Assembly: GCF_001500025.1 (NCBI RefSeq) | Contig: NZ_LQIW01000049.1 | Span: forward strand, 1-64,000 | Reading direction: 5' to 3' | DNA from: Mycobacterium sp. IS-1590 | GTDB taxonomy: Bacteria > Actinomycetota > Actinomycetes > Mycobacteriales > Mycobacteriaceae | DNA: 64,000 nt | Part shown: piece after piece, positions 7,924-16,374 of the stretch | Layout: every line of letters begins with the position of its first letter | Position numbering within the stretch: the first letter of the stretch is position 1 | The notes under the pieces: model-generated | Databases searched by the model: none | Told to the model about the DNA's origin: nothing | What the model saw: only the letters and a program-made list of their open reading frames with translations | Program-made: the position numbers and the translations under genes

Positions 7924-9918
7924 ATGAACTTCGATACCGTCCTTGTCGCCAATCGAGGCGAGATCGCAGTCCGGGTCATCCGCACGCTGCGCGCCATCGG
8001 TATCCGATCGGTCGCGGTGTTCAGCGACGCCGACGCGGGCGCCCGTCATGTCGCGGAGGCCGACGTTGCGGTCCACATCGGACCGTCGGCGGCCAGGCAG
8101 AGCTACCTTGACATCGACGCCGTGGTCTCTGCGGCCCGGCGCACCGGCGCCCAGGCCGTGCATCCGGGTTACGGATTCCTCTCGGAGAACGCGCAATTCG
8201 CCGCGGCGCTTCAGGACGCGGGAATAGTGTTCATCGGCCCGCCGGTCGGCGCGATCCAGACCATGGGCGACAAGATCGCCGCGAAGGCGGCGGTGTCGGC
8301 GTTCGGGGTCCCCGTCGTGCCGGGTGTTTCGCGGCCCGGCCTGTCCGACGACGATCTGGTCGCCGGGGCCGACGAGGTCGGTTTCCCCGTGCTGGTGAAA
8401 CCTTCGGCGGGCGGCGGCGGCAAGGGTATGCGCGTCGTGCACGAGCCGCGCGAGCTGCCGGCCGCGCTGGCCAGCGCGCGCAGGGAAGCGGCCGCCGCGT
8501 TCGGTGACGACACGCTGTTCTTGGAACGGTTCGTGTTGAATCCGCGTCACATCGAGGTGCAGGTGCTCGCCGACGGCTACGGCAATGTGGTGCATCTCGG
8601 CGAACGCGAATGCTCCCTGCAGCGCCGACACCAGAAGGTTGTCGAGGAGGCGCCGTCGCCGCTGCTGGACGAGGCGACGCGGACGAGAATCGGTGCGGCG
8701 GCGTGCGACACCGCGCGCAGCGTCGACTACACCGGTGCCGGGACGGTCGAGTTCATCGTGTCCGCCGACCGGCCCGACGAGTTCTTCTTCATGGAGATGA
8801 ACACCCGTCTTCAGGTCGAGCATCCGGTCACCGAGATGGTCACCGGAATCGACCTGGTCGAGCAGCAGGTCAGAATCGCCGCGGGGGAGAAGCTGGCGAT
8901 CACGCAGGACGACATCTCGATGACCGGGCACGCGATCGAGGCGAGGGTCTACGCCGAGGATCCCGGACGCGGGTTCCTGCCCACCGGTGGCCGCGTTCTG
9001 GGTCTCGCCGAGCCGGCGGGGCCGGGCATCCGGGTCGATTCGGGGTTGGCGCCGGGTTCGGTGATCGGCAGCGACTACGACCCCATGCTGTCGAAGGTCA
9101 TCGCGCACGCCGCCGACCGCACGGCCGCCCTGCGGGCACTGGACCGGGCGCTCGCGCACACCGCGATCCTGGGACTCACCACCAACGTCGAGTTCCTGCG
9201 GTTCCTGCTCGCCGACCCCGACGTCGCGGCGGGCCGCCTCGACACCGGTCTCCTGGATCGTCGCAGCCCGGATTTCCGCCCCGCGACCGCCGAGGACGTC
9301 GACCTGGTCGCCGCCGCGACGTACTTGTGGCTGCGCTCGTGGCCGCAACCGGTCGGCGACCTGTGGGCGGTCCCGTCCGGTTGGCGGATCGGCCGCGATG
9401 CACCGACGACGTACCGGCTGCAGTCCGGGGAGCGCGTCGACCACGTTTACCTCACCGGCACACCGTCGGCGGGCAGTGCGGCGATCGAGGACGGCCCGCG
9501 GCGTCCGCTGTCGGTATCGCTGGTCGACGACCGGTTGGCGGTCACCTTCGACGGGATCGTCACGGACTACGTGGTCGTCGCCGACGACCACCGGATCTGG
9601 CTGGCGGGCGCAGGCCGTACTGTCGCGGTCGACGAGGTCCGCGAAGCGCCGGTGCGGCCCGACGACGCGCACAGCGGTGACGCGGAACTGACCAGCCCGA
9701 TGCCGGGTTCCGTGGTGGCCGTGGGGGTGGCCGACGGTGAGCGGGTGACGACGGGCACCGTTGTGGTGACCGTCGAGGCCATGAAGATGGAACACGCCCT
9801 GAGCGCGCCGGTCGACGGCGTGGTGGAACTCCTTGTCGCCGAGGGCGATCAGGTCAAGGTAGGGCAGCCGCTGGCGAAGGTCATCGCGGACCCGACCGTC
9901 GAGAAGGAAGAATCATGA
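7924..9918 (+). CDS. accA1: Biotin carboxylase/biotin carrier alpha subunit AccA1
   Basis: The 664-residue protein has an N-terminal biotin carboxylase domain (residues 1-450: NRGEIAVRVIR, ATP-grasp loop GGGGKGMR, MNTRLQVEHPVTE). A linker domain follows, then a C-terminal biotinyl domain whose EAMKMEH places the biotinylated Lys near residue 621. It pairs with AccD1 to form the methylcrotonyl-CoA carboxylase holoenzyme. GAGGAC precedes the ATG. Its TGA overlaps the ATG of an 11-codon mini-ORF that leads into fadE19. Confidence 0.93.
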   Translation: MNFDTVLVANRGEIAVRVIRTLRAIGIRSVAVFSDADAGARHVAEADVAVHIGPSAARQSYLDIDAVVSAARRTGAQAVHPGYGFLSENAQFAAALQDAGIVFIGPPVGAIQTMGDKIAAKAAVSAFGVPVVPGVSRPGLSDDDLVAGADEVGFPVLVKPSAGGGGKGMRVVHEPRELPAALASARREAAAAFGDDTLFLERFVLNPRHIEVQVLADGYGNVVHLGERECSLQRRHQKVVEEAPSPLLDEATRTRIGAAACDTARSVDYTGAGTVEFIVSADRPDEFFFMEMNTRLQVEHPVTEMVTGIDLVEQQVRIAAGEKLAITQDDISMTGHAIEARVYAEDPGRGFLPTGGRVLGLAEPAGPGIRVDSGLAPGSVIGSDYDPMLSKVIAHAADRTAALRALDRALAHTAILGLTTNVEFLRFLLADPDVAAGRLDTGLLDRRSPDFRPATAEDVDLVAAATYLWLRSWPQPVGDLWAVPSGWRIGRDAPTTYRLQSGERVDHVYLTGTPSAGSAAIEDGPRRPLSVSLVDDRLAVTFDGIVTDYVVVADDHRIWLAGAGRTVAVDEVREAPVRPDDAHSGDAELTSPMPGSVVAVGVADGERVTTGTVVVTVEAMKMEHALSAPVDGVVELLVAEGDQVKVGQPLAKVIADPTVEKEES

Positions 9919-9950
9919 CCCCAGCGAGAAGCGGAGCGGATCGCGCATGA
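9915..9950 (+). CDS. 11-codon mini-ORF bridging accA1 and fadE19
   Basis: ATG 9915 overlaps the accA1 stop as ATGA and has a strong AGAAGGAAG ribosome site upstream. The frame runs 11 codons and its TGA (9948-9950) overlaps the fadE19 ATG (9947) again as ATGA. It therefore links the two large genes by two stop/start overlaps. The peptide itself is unremarkable (begins MTPARSGADR). It is probably a translational-coupling device rather than a functional peptide (inference). Confidence 0.4.
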   Translation: MTPARSGADRA

Positions 9951-11110
9951 ATAACGTTCTAGCCACCGGGACACTTCCCGACCACTACGAGCAGTTGGCC
10001 AAGACGGTCCGCGACTTCGCCCAGAGCGTGGTCGCGCCCGTCGCCGCCAAACACGACGAGGAACACTCGTTCCCGTACGAGGTCGTCGCGGGAATGGCCG
10101 ACATGGGCCTGTTCGGCCTGCCGTTCCCCGAGGAGTACGGCGGCATGGGCGGCGACTACTTCGCGCTGTGCCTGGCGCTGGAGGAACTCGGCAAGGTCGA
10201 CCAGAGTGTGGCGATCACGCTCGAAGCCGGGGTTTCTCTGGGTGCGATGCCGGTGTACCGGTTCGGCAGCGAGAAGCAGAGGCAGGAGTGGCTGCCGCTG
10301 TTGGCGAGCGGAAAGGCGCTCGGCGCGTTCGGCCTGACCGAGGCCGGCGGCGGCAGCGATGCCGGCGCCACCAAGACCACCGCCCGTCTCGACGACGGCC
10401 ACTGGGTGATCAACGGCTCCAAGCAGTTCATCACCAATTCGGGCACCGACATCACCAAGCTGGTGACGGTGACGGCGGTGACCGGCGAGAAACCCGATGG
10501 GAAGAAGGAGATCTCGTCGATCCTGGTTCCGGTGCCGATCGATGGCTTCACCGCCGAACCGGCGTACAGCAAGGTCGGCTGGAACGCCTCGGACACCCAC
10601 CCGTTGAGCTTCGACGACGTGCGCGTGCCGGAGGAGAACCTGCTCGGTGAGCGCGGCCGGGGATATGCGAACTTCCTTCGCATCCTCGACGAGGGCCGCA
10701 TCGCGATCGCCGCGCTGTCGGTGGGCGCCGCGCAGGGGTGTGTCGACGAATCGGTCAAGTACGCCAGGGAACGCGAAGCCTTCGGCGCGGCCATCGGCAG
10801 CTATCAGGCGATCGCCTTCAAAATCGCGCGCATGGAGGCCCGAGCGCACGTCGCCCGCACGGCCTACTACGACGCCGCGGCGCTGATGCTGGCCGGAAAG
10901 CCGTTCAAGAAGGCCGCGTCCATCGCCAAGATGGTGGCCTCCGAGGCCGCGATGGACAACGCCCGCGACGCCACCCAGATCTTCGGCGGCTACGGCTTCA
11001 TGAACGAGTACTCCGTCGCGCGGCACTACCGCGACAGCAAGATCCTCGAAATCGGCGAGGGCACAACGGAAGTGCAGTTGATGCTGATCGGGCGGGAGCT
11101 GGGCCTGTAA
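9947..11110 (+). CDS. fadE19: Acyl-CoA dehydrogenase FadE19
   Basis: The product is a 387-residue FAD acyl-CoA dehydrogenase. Features include the flavin-binding FGLTEAGGGSDAGA, WVINGSKQFITNSG, and the C-terminal FGGYGFMNEYSVARHYRD and EIGEGTTEVQ. Context makes it an isovaleryl-CoA or 2-methylbutyryl-CoA dehydrogenase of branched-chain amino acid catabolism, feeding the carboxylase encoded upstream. The start overlaps the mini-ORF stop. No good Shine-Dalgarno stands directly before it, which supports translation by coupling. Confidence 0.9.
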   Translation: MNNVLATGTLPDHYEQLAKTVRDFAQSVVAPVAAKHDEEHSFPYEVVAGMADMGLFGLPFPEEYGGMGGDYFALCLALEELGKVDQSVAITLEAGVSLGAMPVYRFGSEKQRQEWLPLLASGKALGAFGLTEAGGGSDAGATKTTARLDDGHWVINGSKQFITNSGTDITKLVTVTAVTGEKPDGKKEISSILVPVPIDGFTAEPAYSKVGWNASDTHPLSFDDVRVPEENLLGERGRGYANFLRILDEGRIAIAALSVGAAQGCVDESVKYAREREAFGAAIGSYQAIAFKIARMEARAHVARTAYYDAAALMLAGKPFKKAASIAKMVASEAAMDNARDATQIFGGYGFMNEYSVARHYRDSKILEIGEGTTEVQLMLIGRELGL

Positions 11111-11598
11111 TGAGTGAGAAGAAGATAGTCGTCCAGCGCGGGCTGTGGTACGAGGAGTTCGAGCCCGGCGTGCTCTACCAGCACCGCCCGGGGCGCACCA
11201 TCACCGAGGCCGACAACGTCTTGTTCACGACGTTGACGATGAACACCCAGGCACTGCATTTGGATGCCGCGTTCTCGGATGCCTTGCCGCCGTTCAACCA
11301 GCGGCTGGTCAACTCGATGTTCACGCTGTCCACCCTGGTGGGGCTATCGGTCGCGCAACTGACGCAGGGCACCATCGTCGGCAACCTCGGTTTTGGCGAA
11401 ATCGCCTTCCCGAAGCCGCTTTTCCACGGCGACACGTTGTACGCGGAGTCCGAGGTGCTCGAGAAGCGAGAGTCGAAGAGCCGGCCGGGTGAGGGCATCG
11501 TGACGTTCTCCCACGTCGGCCGCAACCAGCACGGTGACGTGGTGGCGACCGCGTCGCGCAAGACCATGGTGCGCAAGCGCCCGGAGGGAGACGCATAG
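11110..11598 (+). CDS. MaoC-like acyl-CoA hydratase (Rv2499c homologue)
   Basis: The product is a 162-residue single hot-dog-fold protein of the MaoC dehydratase type. From memory, Rv2499c hydrates itaconyl-CoA and methylglutaconyl-CoA, giving the substrate for the CitE-type lyase encoded next. The ATG shares its A with the TAA stop of fadE19, and the last base of its TAG is the G of the citE GTG, so the three genes are translationally coupled. Catalytic residues were not assigned with confidence. Confidence 0.85.
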   Translation: MSEKKIVVQRGLWYEEFEPGVLYQHRPGRTITEADNVLFTTLTMNTQALHLDAAFSDALPPFNQRLVNSMFTLSTLVGLSVAQLTQGTIVGNLGFGEIAFPKPLFHGDTLYAESEVLEKRESKSRPGEGIVTFSHVGRNQHGDVVATASRKTMVRKRPEGDA

Positions 11599-12407
11599 TG
11601 GCGCTCGCGACGGGACCCGCATGGCTGTTCTGCCCGGCCGACCGCCCGGAACGGTTCGAGAAGGCCGCCGCGGCAGCCGATGTCGTCATCCTCGACCTCG
11701 AGGACGGCGTCGTCGCCAAGGATCGGGAAGCCGCACGCGCGGCACTGATCGAGACGCGGCTGGACCCGGACCGGACGGTGGTGCGTGTCAATCCCACCGC
11801 TACCGCCGATCATCCGCTCGACCTCGAGGCGCTCGAAAAGACCGACTACACCACGGTCATGCTCGCCAAGACCGAGGATCCCCAGCAGGTGCGCGACCTG
11901 GCGCCGCTGGGCGTCGTGGTGTTGATCGAAACCCCGCTCGGGGCGCTCGCCGTGACGGATCTGGCGCGCGTCGAGAACACGGTCGCCCTGATGTGGGGCG
12001 CCGAGGACCTGTTCGCGGTGACCGGCGGCACCTCCAACCGCTACCCCGACGGCAGCTACCGCGAGGTGGCGCGCCACGTGCGATCGCAGACGCTGCTAGC
12101 GGCCAAGGCCTACGGTCGGCTCGCGCTGGACTCGGTGTACCTCGACATCAAGGACCTCGACGGTCTGCGCGGCGAGGTCGACGATGCGGTGGCGGTGGGC
12201 TTCGACGTGAAGGTCGCGATCCATCCGTCCCAGGTCGCGGTGATCCGCGAGGGCTACACGCCGACGCCCGATCAGGTGCAGTGGGCGAAAGCCGTTCTGG
12301 CCAGGGCGGCCAACGAGCGCGGTGTGTTCGCCCACGACGGGGTGATGGTCGACATGCCGGTGCTTCGGCGCGCCGAACGCATCGTCGGCCTGGCCCCGCG
12401 CGACTGA
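11598..12407 (+). CDS. citE: CitE-type beta-hydroxyacyl-CoA lyase (Rv2498c homologue)
   Basis: The 269-residue TIM-barrel protein of the HpcH/HpaI/CitE family has FCPADRPERFEKA, VILDLEDGV (Mg2+-binding), IETPLG, LMWGAEDL and the C-terminal MVDMPVLRRAERIV tail, which is the swapped lid in the family. Published work on Rv2498c, as I recall it, shows a lyase serving both leucine catabolism (HMG-CoA) and itaconate breakdown (citramalyl-CoA). The GTG start overlaps the previous stop. The 3' end is echoed in a 23-codon ORF just downstream. Confidence 0.9.
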   Translation: MALATGPAWLFCPADRPERFEKAAAAADVVILDLEDGVVAKDREAARAALIETRLDPDRTVVRVNPTATADHPLDLEALEKTDYTTVMLAKTEDPQQVRDLAPLGVVVLIETPLGALAVTDLARVENTVALMWGAEDLFAVTGGTSNRYPDGSYREVARHVRSQTLLAAKAYGRLALDSVYLDIKDLDGLRGEVDDAVAVGFDVKVAIHPSQVAVIREGYTPTPDQVQWAKAVLARAANERGVFAHDGVMVDMPVLRRAERIVGLAPRD

Positions 12408-12634
12408 CACGTCGTCGCCGCGACACGTCTTCTCGGAGAATCGGCGATCGCCGAGGCGCAGGCATAATGGTGGAAGCCCCAGCACTGCGGCGAGCAGAGC
12501 GCATCGTCCAGCCAGCGCCCCACCCCGGCGGTGGCTGACAGCCTCTACACCAGAGGTCTTGCTCGACCCGCCCCGTGCTGAGCACCTCAGTCGCCTGACG
12601 GCGCGATCCGCCGTCAGTGACCCTAGGAGGCGGT
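12408..12634 (+). promoter_or_regulatory. Structured leader of the bkdABC genes
   Basis: This 227-nt gap is rich in symmetry. It holds a perfect 14-bp palindrome TCGGCGATCGCCGA (12441-12454), a CATAAT -10-like box (12463-12468), and three small hairpins in the following 100 nt. A perfect 9-bp stem (CTGACGGCG/CGCCGTCAG, 12595-12603 and 12609-12617, 5-nt loop) ends 7 nt before the AGGAGG site of bkdA. A regulated promoter with a structured 5' leader is the likely reading (inference). Confidence 0.45.
12467..12538 (+). pseudogene. Copy of the citE 3' end (23-codon ORF)
   Basis: The ORF encodes MVEAPALRRAERIVQPAP..., matching the CitE C-terminus (12345-12404) at 13 of 20 residues, including an unbroken LRRAERIV. 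In those eight codons four differ only at synonymous third positions, so the copy diverged as coding sequence. It is either the surviving 3' end of a deleted citE paralogue or a retained short peptide. No Shine-Dalgarno is visible; the -10-like CATAAT abuts its ATG. Confidence 0.55.
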
Positions 12635-13735
12635 ATGGCAGGGACCGTTTCGGCACCCCTCGAGTCGCGCGACGTCGACCTGGAGCCGGTTCAACTGATC
12701 GCCCCGGACGGGACGCCGACCTCCGAGACGCGATACCGCAGAGACCTTCCTCCGGAGACGCTCGCCTGGCTGTTGGAGACGATGGTCGTCACCCGCGACC
12801 TCGACGGCGAATTCGTCAACCTGCAGCGTCAAGGTGAACTGGCGCTGTTCGCATCCTGTCAGGGCCAGGAGGCCGCACAGATCGGCGCCGCGGCCTGCCT
12901 GCGCAAGACCGACTGGCTGTTCCCGCAGTACCGCGAGATCGGCGCCTTCCTGGTGCGCGGCATCACGCCGGCCCAGATTGCCGCCGTGTGGCGGGGTAAG
13001 TGGCACGGCGGACTGGGCTTCACCGACAAATGCGTCGCCCCGATCGCGATCCCGATCGGCACTCACGGCCTGCACGCGGTCGGCGCGGCGATGGCGGCCC
13101 AACGCCTGGGCGAGGACTCGGTGACACTCGCGTTCATCGGCGACGGGGCCACCAGCACGGGCGACGTCCACGAAGCGCTCAACCTCGCCGCCGTGTACCG
13201 GGCGCCATGCGTGTTCTTCGTCCAGAACAACCAGTGGGCGATCTCGGTGCCGGTTTCGGAACAGATGGCGGGGCCGTCCATCGCCCATCGCGCCATCGGC
13301 TACGGAATGCCGGGGATCCGCGTCGACGGCAACGACGTGCTCGCGTGTTTCGCCGTCACCGCCGAGGCCGCGCAGCGGACCCGCGACGGCGGCGGTCCGA
13401 CGCTCATCGAAGCCGTGACCTATCGGATGGGCCCGCACACCACCTCCGACGACCCGGACCGGTACCGCAGCCCCGCAGAGGTACAGCAGTGGGCGGCCCG
13501 CGACCCGATCGCGCGTTATCGGACGTATCTGCAGTCGGTCGGCGTGTGGACCGAACGGCTCGAGGAGAGGGTCAGGGCCAGATCCCAACGGCTACGCACC
13601 GACTTGCGTGACGCCGTCGTCGGCGCCGACGACTTCGACGTCACCGAGGTGTTCGACGCGGTCTACCACGACATCACGCCGGAGCTCGCCGCCCAACGCG
13701 GGCAACTCGCCGCAGAACTGGCGAAGGAGGCGTGA
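12635..13735 (+). CDS. bkdA: Branched-chain keto-acid dehydrogenase E1 alpha BkdA
   Basis: The 366-residue thiamine-diphosphate enzyme subunit has the ThDP motif GDGATSTGDVHEALN...FVQNN and the phosphorylation-loop region YRMGPHTTSDDPDRYR, typical of the branched-chain E1 alpha. With BkdB it decarboxylates keto-acids from Leu/Ile/Val and passes the acyl group to BkdC. The ATG at 12635 has AGGAGG 4 nt upstream; the upstream in-frame ATG at 12617 lies inside the leader hairpin and is rejected. bkdB follows after 1 nt. Confidence 0.92.
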   Translation: MAGTVSAPLESRDVDLEPVQLIAPDGTPTSETRYRRDLPPETLAWLLETMVVTRDLDGEFVNLQRQGELALFASCQGQEAAQIGAAACLRKTDWLFPQYREIGAFLVRGITPAQIAAVWRGKWHGGLGFTDKCVAPIAIPIGTHGLHAVGAAMAAQRLGEDSVTLAFIGDGATSTGDVHEALNLAAVYRAPCVFFVQNNQWAISVPVSEQMAGPSIAHRAIGYGMPGIRVDGNDVLACFAVTAEAAQRTRDGGGPTLIEAVTYRMGPHTTSDDPDRYRSPAEVQQWAARDPIARYRTYLQSVGVWTERLEERVRARSQRLRTDLRDAVVGADDFDVTEVFDAVYHDITPELAAQRGQLAAELAKEA

Positions 13736-13736
13736 C

Positions 13737-14804
13737 ATGACGCAGATCATCGAGCGGCCGCCGATGTTCGGCGAGGACGAACCGCGCGACCCGCTGATGA
13801 AACCGGTGCCCACGGTCACCGACGCGCCCACATTGACCATGGCGCAGGCCATCAACCGGGCACTGCACGACGCGATGGCCTCCGATGACCGGGTGCTGGT
13901 GTTCGGTGAGGACGTCGCGACCCTCGGCGGCGTCTTCCGTGTCACCGAGGGCCTGGCCGAAACTTTCGGCGATCAAAGGTGTTTCGACACACCGCTGGCC
14001 GAGTCGGCGATCGTCGGAATCGCAATCGGAATGGCCGTCCGCGGCCTGATCCCCGTGCCCGAGATCCAGTTCGACGGGTTCGCCGCACCGGCTTTCGACC
14101 AGATCGTCAGCCACTTGGCGAAATACCGGACCCGCACCCGCGGGGACGTCGACATGCCGGTGACGATCCGCATCCCGTCCTTCGGGGGAATCGGCGCGGT
14201 CGAGCACCATTCCGAGTCCACCGAAACCTATTGGTTGCACACCGCGGGTCTGAAGGTTGTGGTGCCCTCGACGCCGTCGGATGCGTATTGGCTGCTGCGG
14301 CATTCGATCACCAGCCGCGACCCCGTCATTTATCTCGAGCCCAAGCGCCGCTACTGGGCCCGCGAGCCCGTCGACACCTCGACGCCTGGTCTGCCGCTGG
14401 GTCGGGCGGCGATACGGCGCCCCGGAACCGACGTCACGGTGCTGACGTACGGCCCGCTGGTCGCCACGGCGCTGAGCGCGGTGGACATCGCCGCCGAGCA
14501 GCACGGCGCCAGTGTCGAGGTGCTCGACCTGCGCACACTCAATCCGCTGGATTTCGAAGCTATTTCGGAATCCGTGCGGCGCACCGGCCGCGTTGTCGTG
14601 ATGCACGAGGGCCCCCGCACATTGGGTTTCGGTGCCGAACTGGCGGCACGCATATCCGAGGAGCTGTTCTACGACTTGGAGGCCCCGGTGTTGCGGGCGA
14701 CCGGATTCGACACACCCTATCCGCCTGCGCGGCTGGAGAAGCTGTGGCTGCCAGGGGTGGACCGACTGCTCGACTGCGTCGAACGAACGTTGGTGCAGCC
14801 ATGA
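13737..14804 (+). CDS. bkdB: Branched-chain keto-acid dehydrogenase E1 beta BkdB
   Basis: The 355-residue transketolase-like subunit has VFGEDVATLGGVFRVTEGL, DTPLAESAIVGIAIGMA, PVPEIQFDGFAAPAFDQ and YLEPKRRYW. It forms the E1 heterotetramer with BkdA. The ATG lies one base after the bkdA stop and is preceded by GAAGGAGG, which sits within the end of bkdA. Its TGA overlaps the bkdC ATG. Confidence 0.92.
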   Translation: MTQIIERPPMFGEDEPRDPLMKPVPTVTDAPTLTMAQAINRALHDAMASDDRVLVFGEDVATLGGVFRVTEGLAETFGDQRCFDTPLAESAIVGIAIGMAVRGLIPVPEIQFDGFAAPAFDQIVSHLAKYRTRTRGDVDMPVTIRIPSFGGIGAVEHHSESTETYWLHTAGLKVVVPSTPSDAYWLLRHSITSRDPVIYLEPKRRYWAREPVDTSTPGLPLGRAAIRRPGTDVTVLTYGPLVATALSAVDIAAEQHGASVEVLDLRTLNPLDFEAISESVRRTGRVVVMHEGPRTLGFGAELAARISEELFYDLEAPVLRATGFDTPYPPARLEKLWLPGVDRLLDCVERTLVQP

Positions 14805-15976
14805 CGGTGATGGACTTCCTGGTGCCCGACCTCGGCGAGGGCCTCGAGGACGCGACGATCACCGCATGGAGCGTGGCGGTCGGCGACGACGTCGAACTCA
14901 ACCAGACGTTGTGCACAGTCGAGACCAACAAGGCCGAGGTCGAGATCCCCAGCCCCTACGCGGGCCGAGTGGTCGAACTGGGCGGCCGCGAAGGCGAGAC
15001 ACTACCCGTCGGCGCGACGCTGGCGCGCATCGCCACCGGCGCCGAAAAGCCCGCCCAGAAGCGCAAACCCGTGCTGGTCGGGTACGGCGCCGATGACGCG
15101 ATGGACCACAGCAGGCGAACGACCACACCGCCGCCGCACCGCGCCCGGGCCAAGCCGCCGGTGCGCAAGCTGGCCGCGGAGTTGAACGTGAACCTGGCGG
15201 CGTTGACGGGTTCGGGCCCCGACGGTGTCATCACCCGCGAAGACGTGCTCGCCGCCGCGGGCAGGTCCGCGCCCAGCCCCGACATGGTGACGGTCAGCGG
15301 TGTGCAGGCCGAGATGGCGCGGCGCATGACGATGTCGCGCACACGGATCCCCGACGCACACACCGCCGTGCAGGTGGACGGGACCAACCTGCTGCGGCTG
15401 CGTGACCGGTTGCGCGACCGTGCCGACGAGGATGCCCCGATCACACCGTTCGTGCTGACGCTGCGGCTGCTGACCATCGCCCTGAGACATCACCCCAACC
15501 TCAACGCCACCTGGGTGGACACCACCGACGGTGCGCAGATCCACCTGCATTCGGCGGTTCACCTCGGGTTCGGCGTCGCGGCGCCACGTGGCCTGTTGGT
15601 GCCCGTCGTCAGCGATGCCCACCTCAAGACCACCCGCGACCTCGCGGACGAGGTGGCCCGGTTGATCCGTGACGCGCGCGCGGGCACGCTGAAACCGACC
15701 GAACTGCAGGGCTCGACGTTCACCGTGTCGAACTTCGGCGCGCTCGGCCTCGACGACGGAGTGCCCGTCATCAACTATCCCGAGGCCGCCATTCTCGGGG
15801 TCGGCTCGCTCAAGCCGCGGCCGGTCGTGGTCGATGACGCGGTCGTCGCGCGGCCGACGATGAACCTCACCTGCGCGTTCGACCACCGGATCGCCGACGG
15901 TGCGCAGGTGGCGGCGTTTCTCTGCGAGCTGCGCGATTTGATCGAAGCGCCGGAGACGGCATTGCTTGATCTGTAG
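14801..15976 (+). CDS. bkdC: Branched-chain keto-acid dehydrogenase E2 BkdC (dihydrolipoyl acyltransferase)
   Basis: The 391-residue E2 has one N-terminal lipoyl domain with the lipoylated Lys44 in ETNKAEVEI, a peripheral-subunit-binding domain (VRKLAAELNVNLAALTGSGPDGVITREDV, about residues 118-150), and a catalytic acyltransferase domain ending in the DHRIADG motif. E3 is not encoded here; a shared Lpd elsewhere is expected. ATGA overlap with bkdB shows translational coupling. This closes the catabolic block that starts at accD1. Confidence 0.92.
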   Translation: MTVMDFLVPDLGEGLEDATITAWSVAVGDDVELNQTLCTVETNKAEVEIPSPYAGRVVELGGREGETLPVGATLARIATGAEKPAQKRKPVLVGYGADDAMDHSRRTTTPPPHRARAKPPVRKLAAELNVNLAALTGSGPDGVITREDVLAAAGRSAPSPDMVTVSGVQAEMARRMTMSRTRIPDAHTAVQVDGTNLLRLRDRLRDRADEDAPITPFVLTLRLLTIALRHHPNLNATWVDTTDGAQIHLHSAVHLGFGVAAPRGLLVPVVSDAHLKTTRDLADEVARLIRDARAGTLKPTELQGSTFTVSNFGALGLDDGVPVINYPEAAILGVGSLKPRPVVVDDAVVARPTMNLTCAFDHRIADGAQVAAFLCELRDLIEAPETALLDL

Positions 15977-15992
15977 CGGGCATGATTCGGCC

Positions 15993-16373
15993 ATGGCGCA
16001 AAGTGACAACTGTCCGTGCGGCAGCGGTGGGGTGTATTCCGCATGCTGCGAACCGCTGCACGACGGTGCACGCGTCGCGGCGACGGCCGCGGAGTTGATG
16101 CGTTCGCGGTACAGCGCGTTCGTCAAAGGTGTTGAGGACTACCTCTTTTCGACCTGGCACCCACGGACGCGGCCACCCGATGTCACGGTCGATCGCGAGA
16201 TGACGTGGACCGGGCTCGAGATCAACGACGTGGTCTGCGGCAGCGAAACCGACGACCACGGTGAGGTCGAGTTCACGGCCCGCTACATCCACCGGGGTCA
16301 GCCGGGAACGATGCACGAACGCAGCCGGTTCGAGCGCCGTGCGGGCCGCTGGTTCTACGTCGAGGCTGTCTAG
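15993..16373 (+). CDS. UPF0225/SEC-C motif protein (YchJ-like)
   Basis: The 126-residue product begins with a SEC-C zinc motif (CPCGSGGVYSACCEPLH, C-x-C-x8-CC) and continues with the YchJ-type domain (RYSAFVKG, YLFSTWHP, VEFTARY). The biochemical role of this widespread family is not established. Start at ATG 15993, 16 nt after bkdC; the frame is open from 15966 but lacks a better start. It is convergent with echA14, only 1 nt apart. Confidence 0.8.
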   Translation: MAQSDNCPCGSGGVYSACCEPLHDGARVAATAAELMRSRYSAFVKGVEDYLFSTWHPRTRPPDVTVDREMTWTGLEINDVVCGSETDDHGEVEFTARYIHRGQPGTMHERSRFERRAGRWFYVEAV

Positions 16374-16374
16374 C

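Noticed and set aside
7741..9795. 684-codon minus-strand open frame
   Set aside because: Antisense shadow of accA1 created by high GC; the translation is Arg/His/Gly-rich with no domain, while the plus strand encodes a complete biotin carboxylase.
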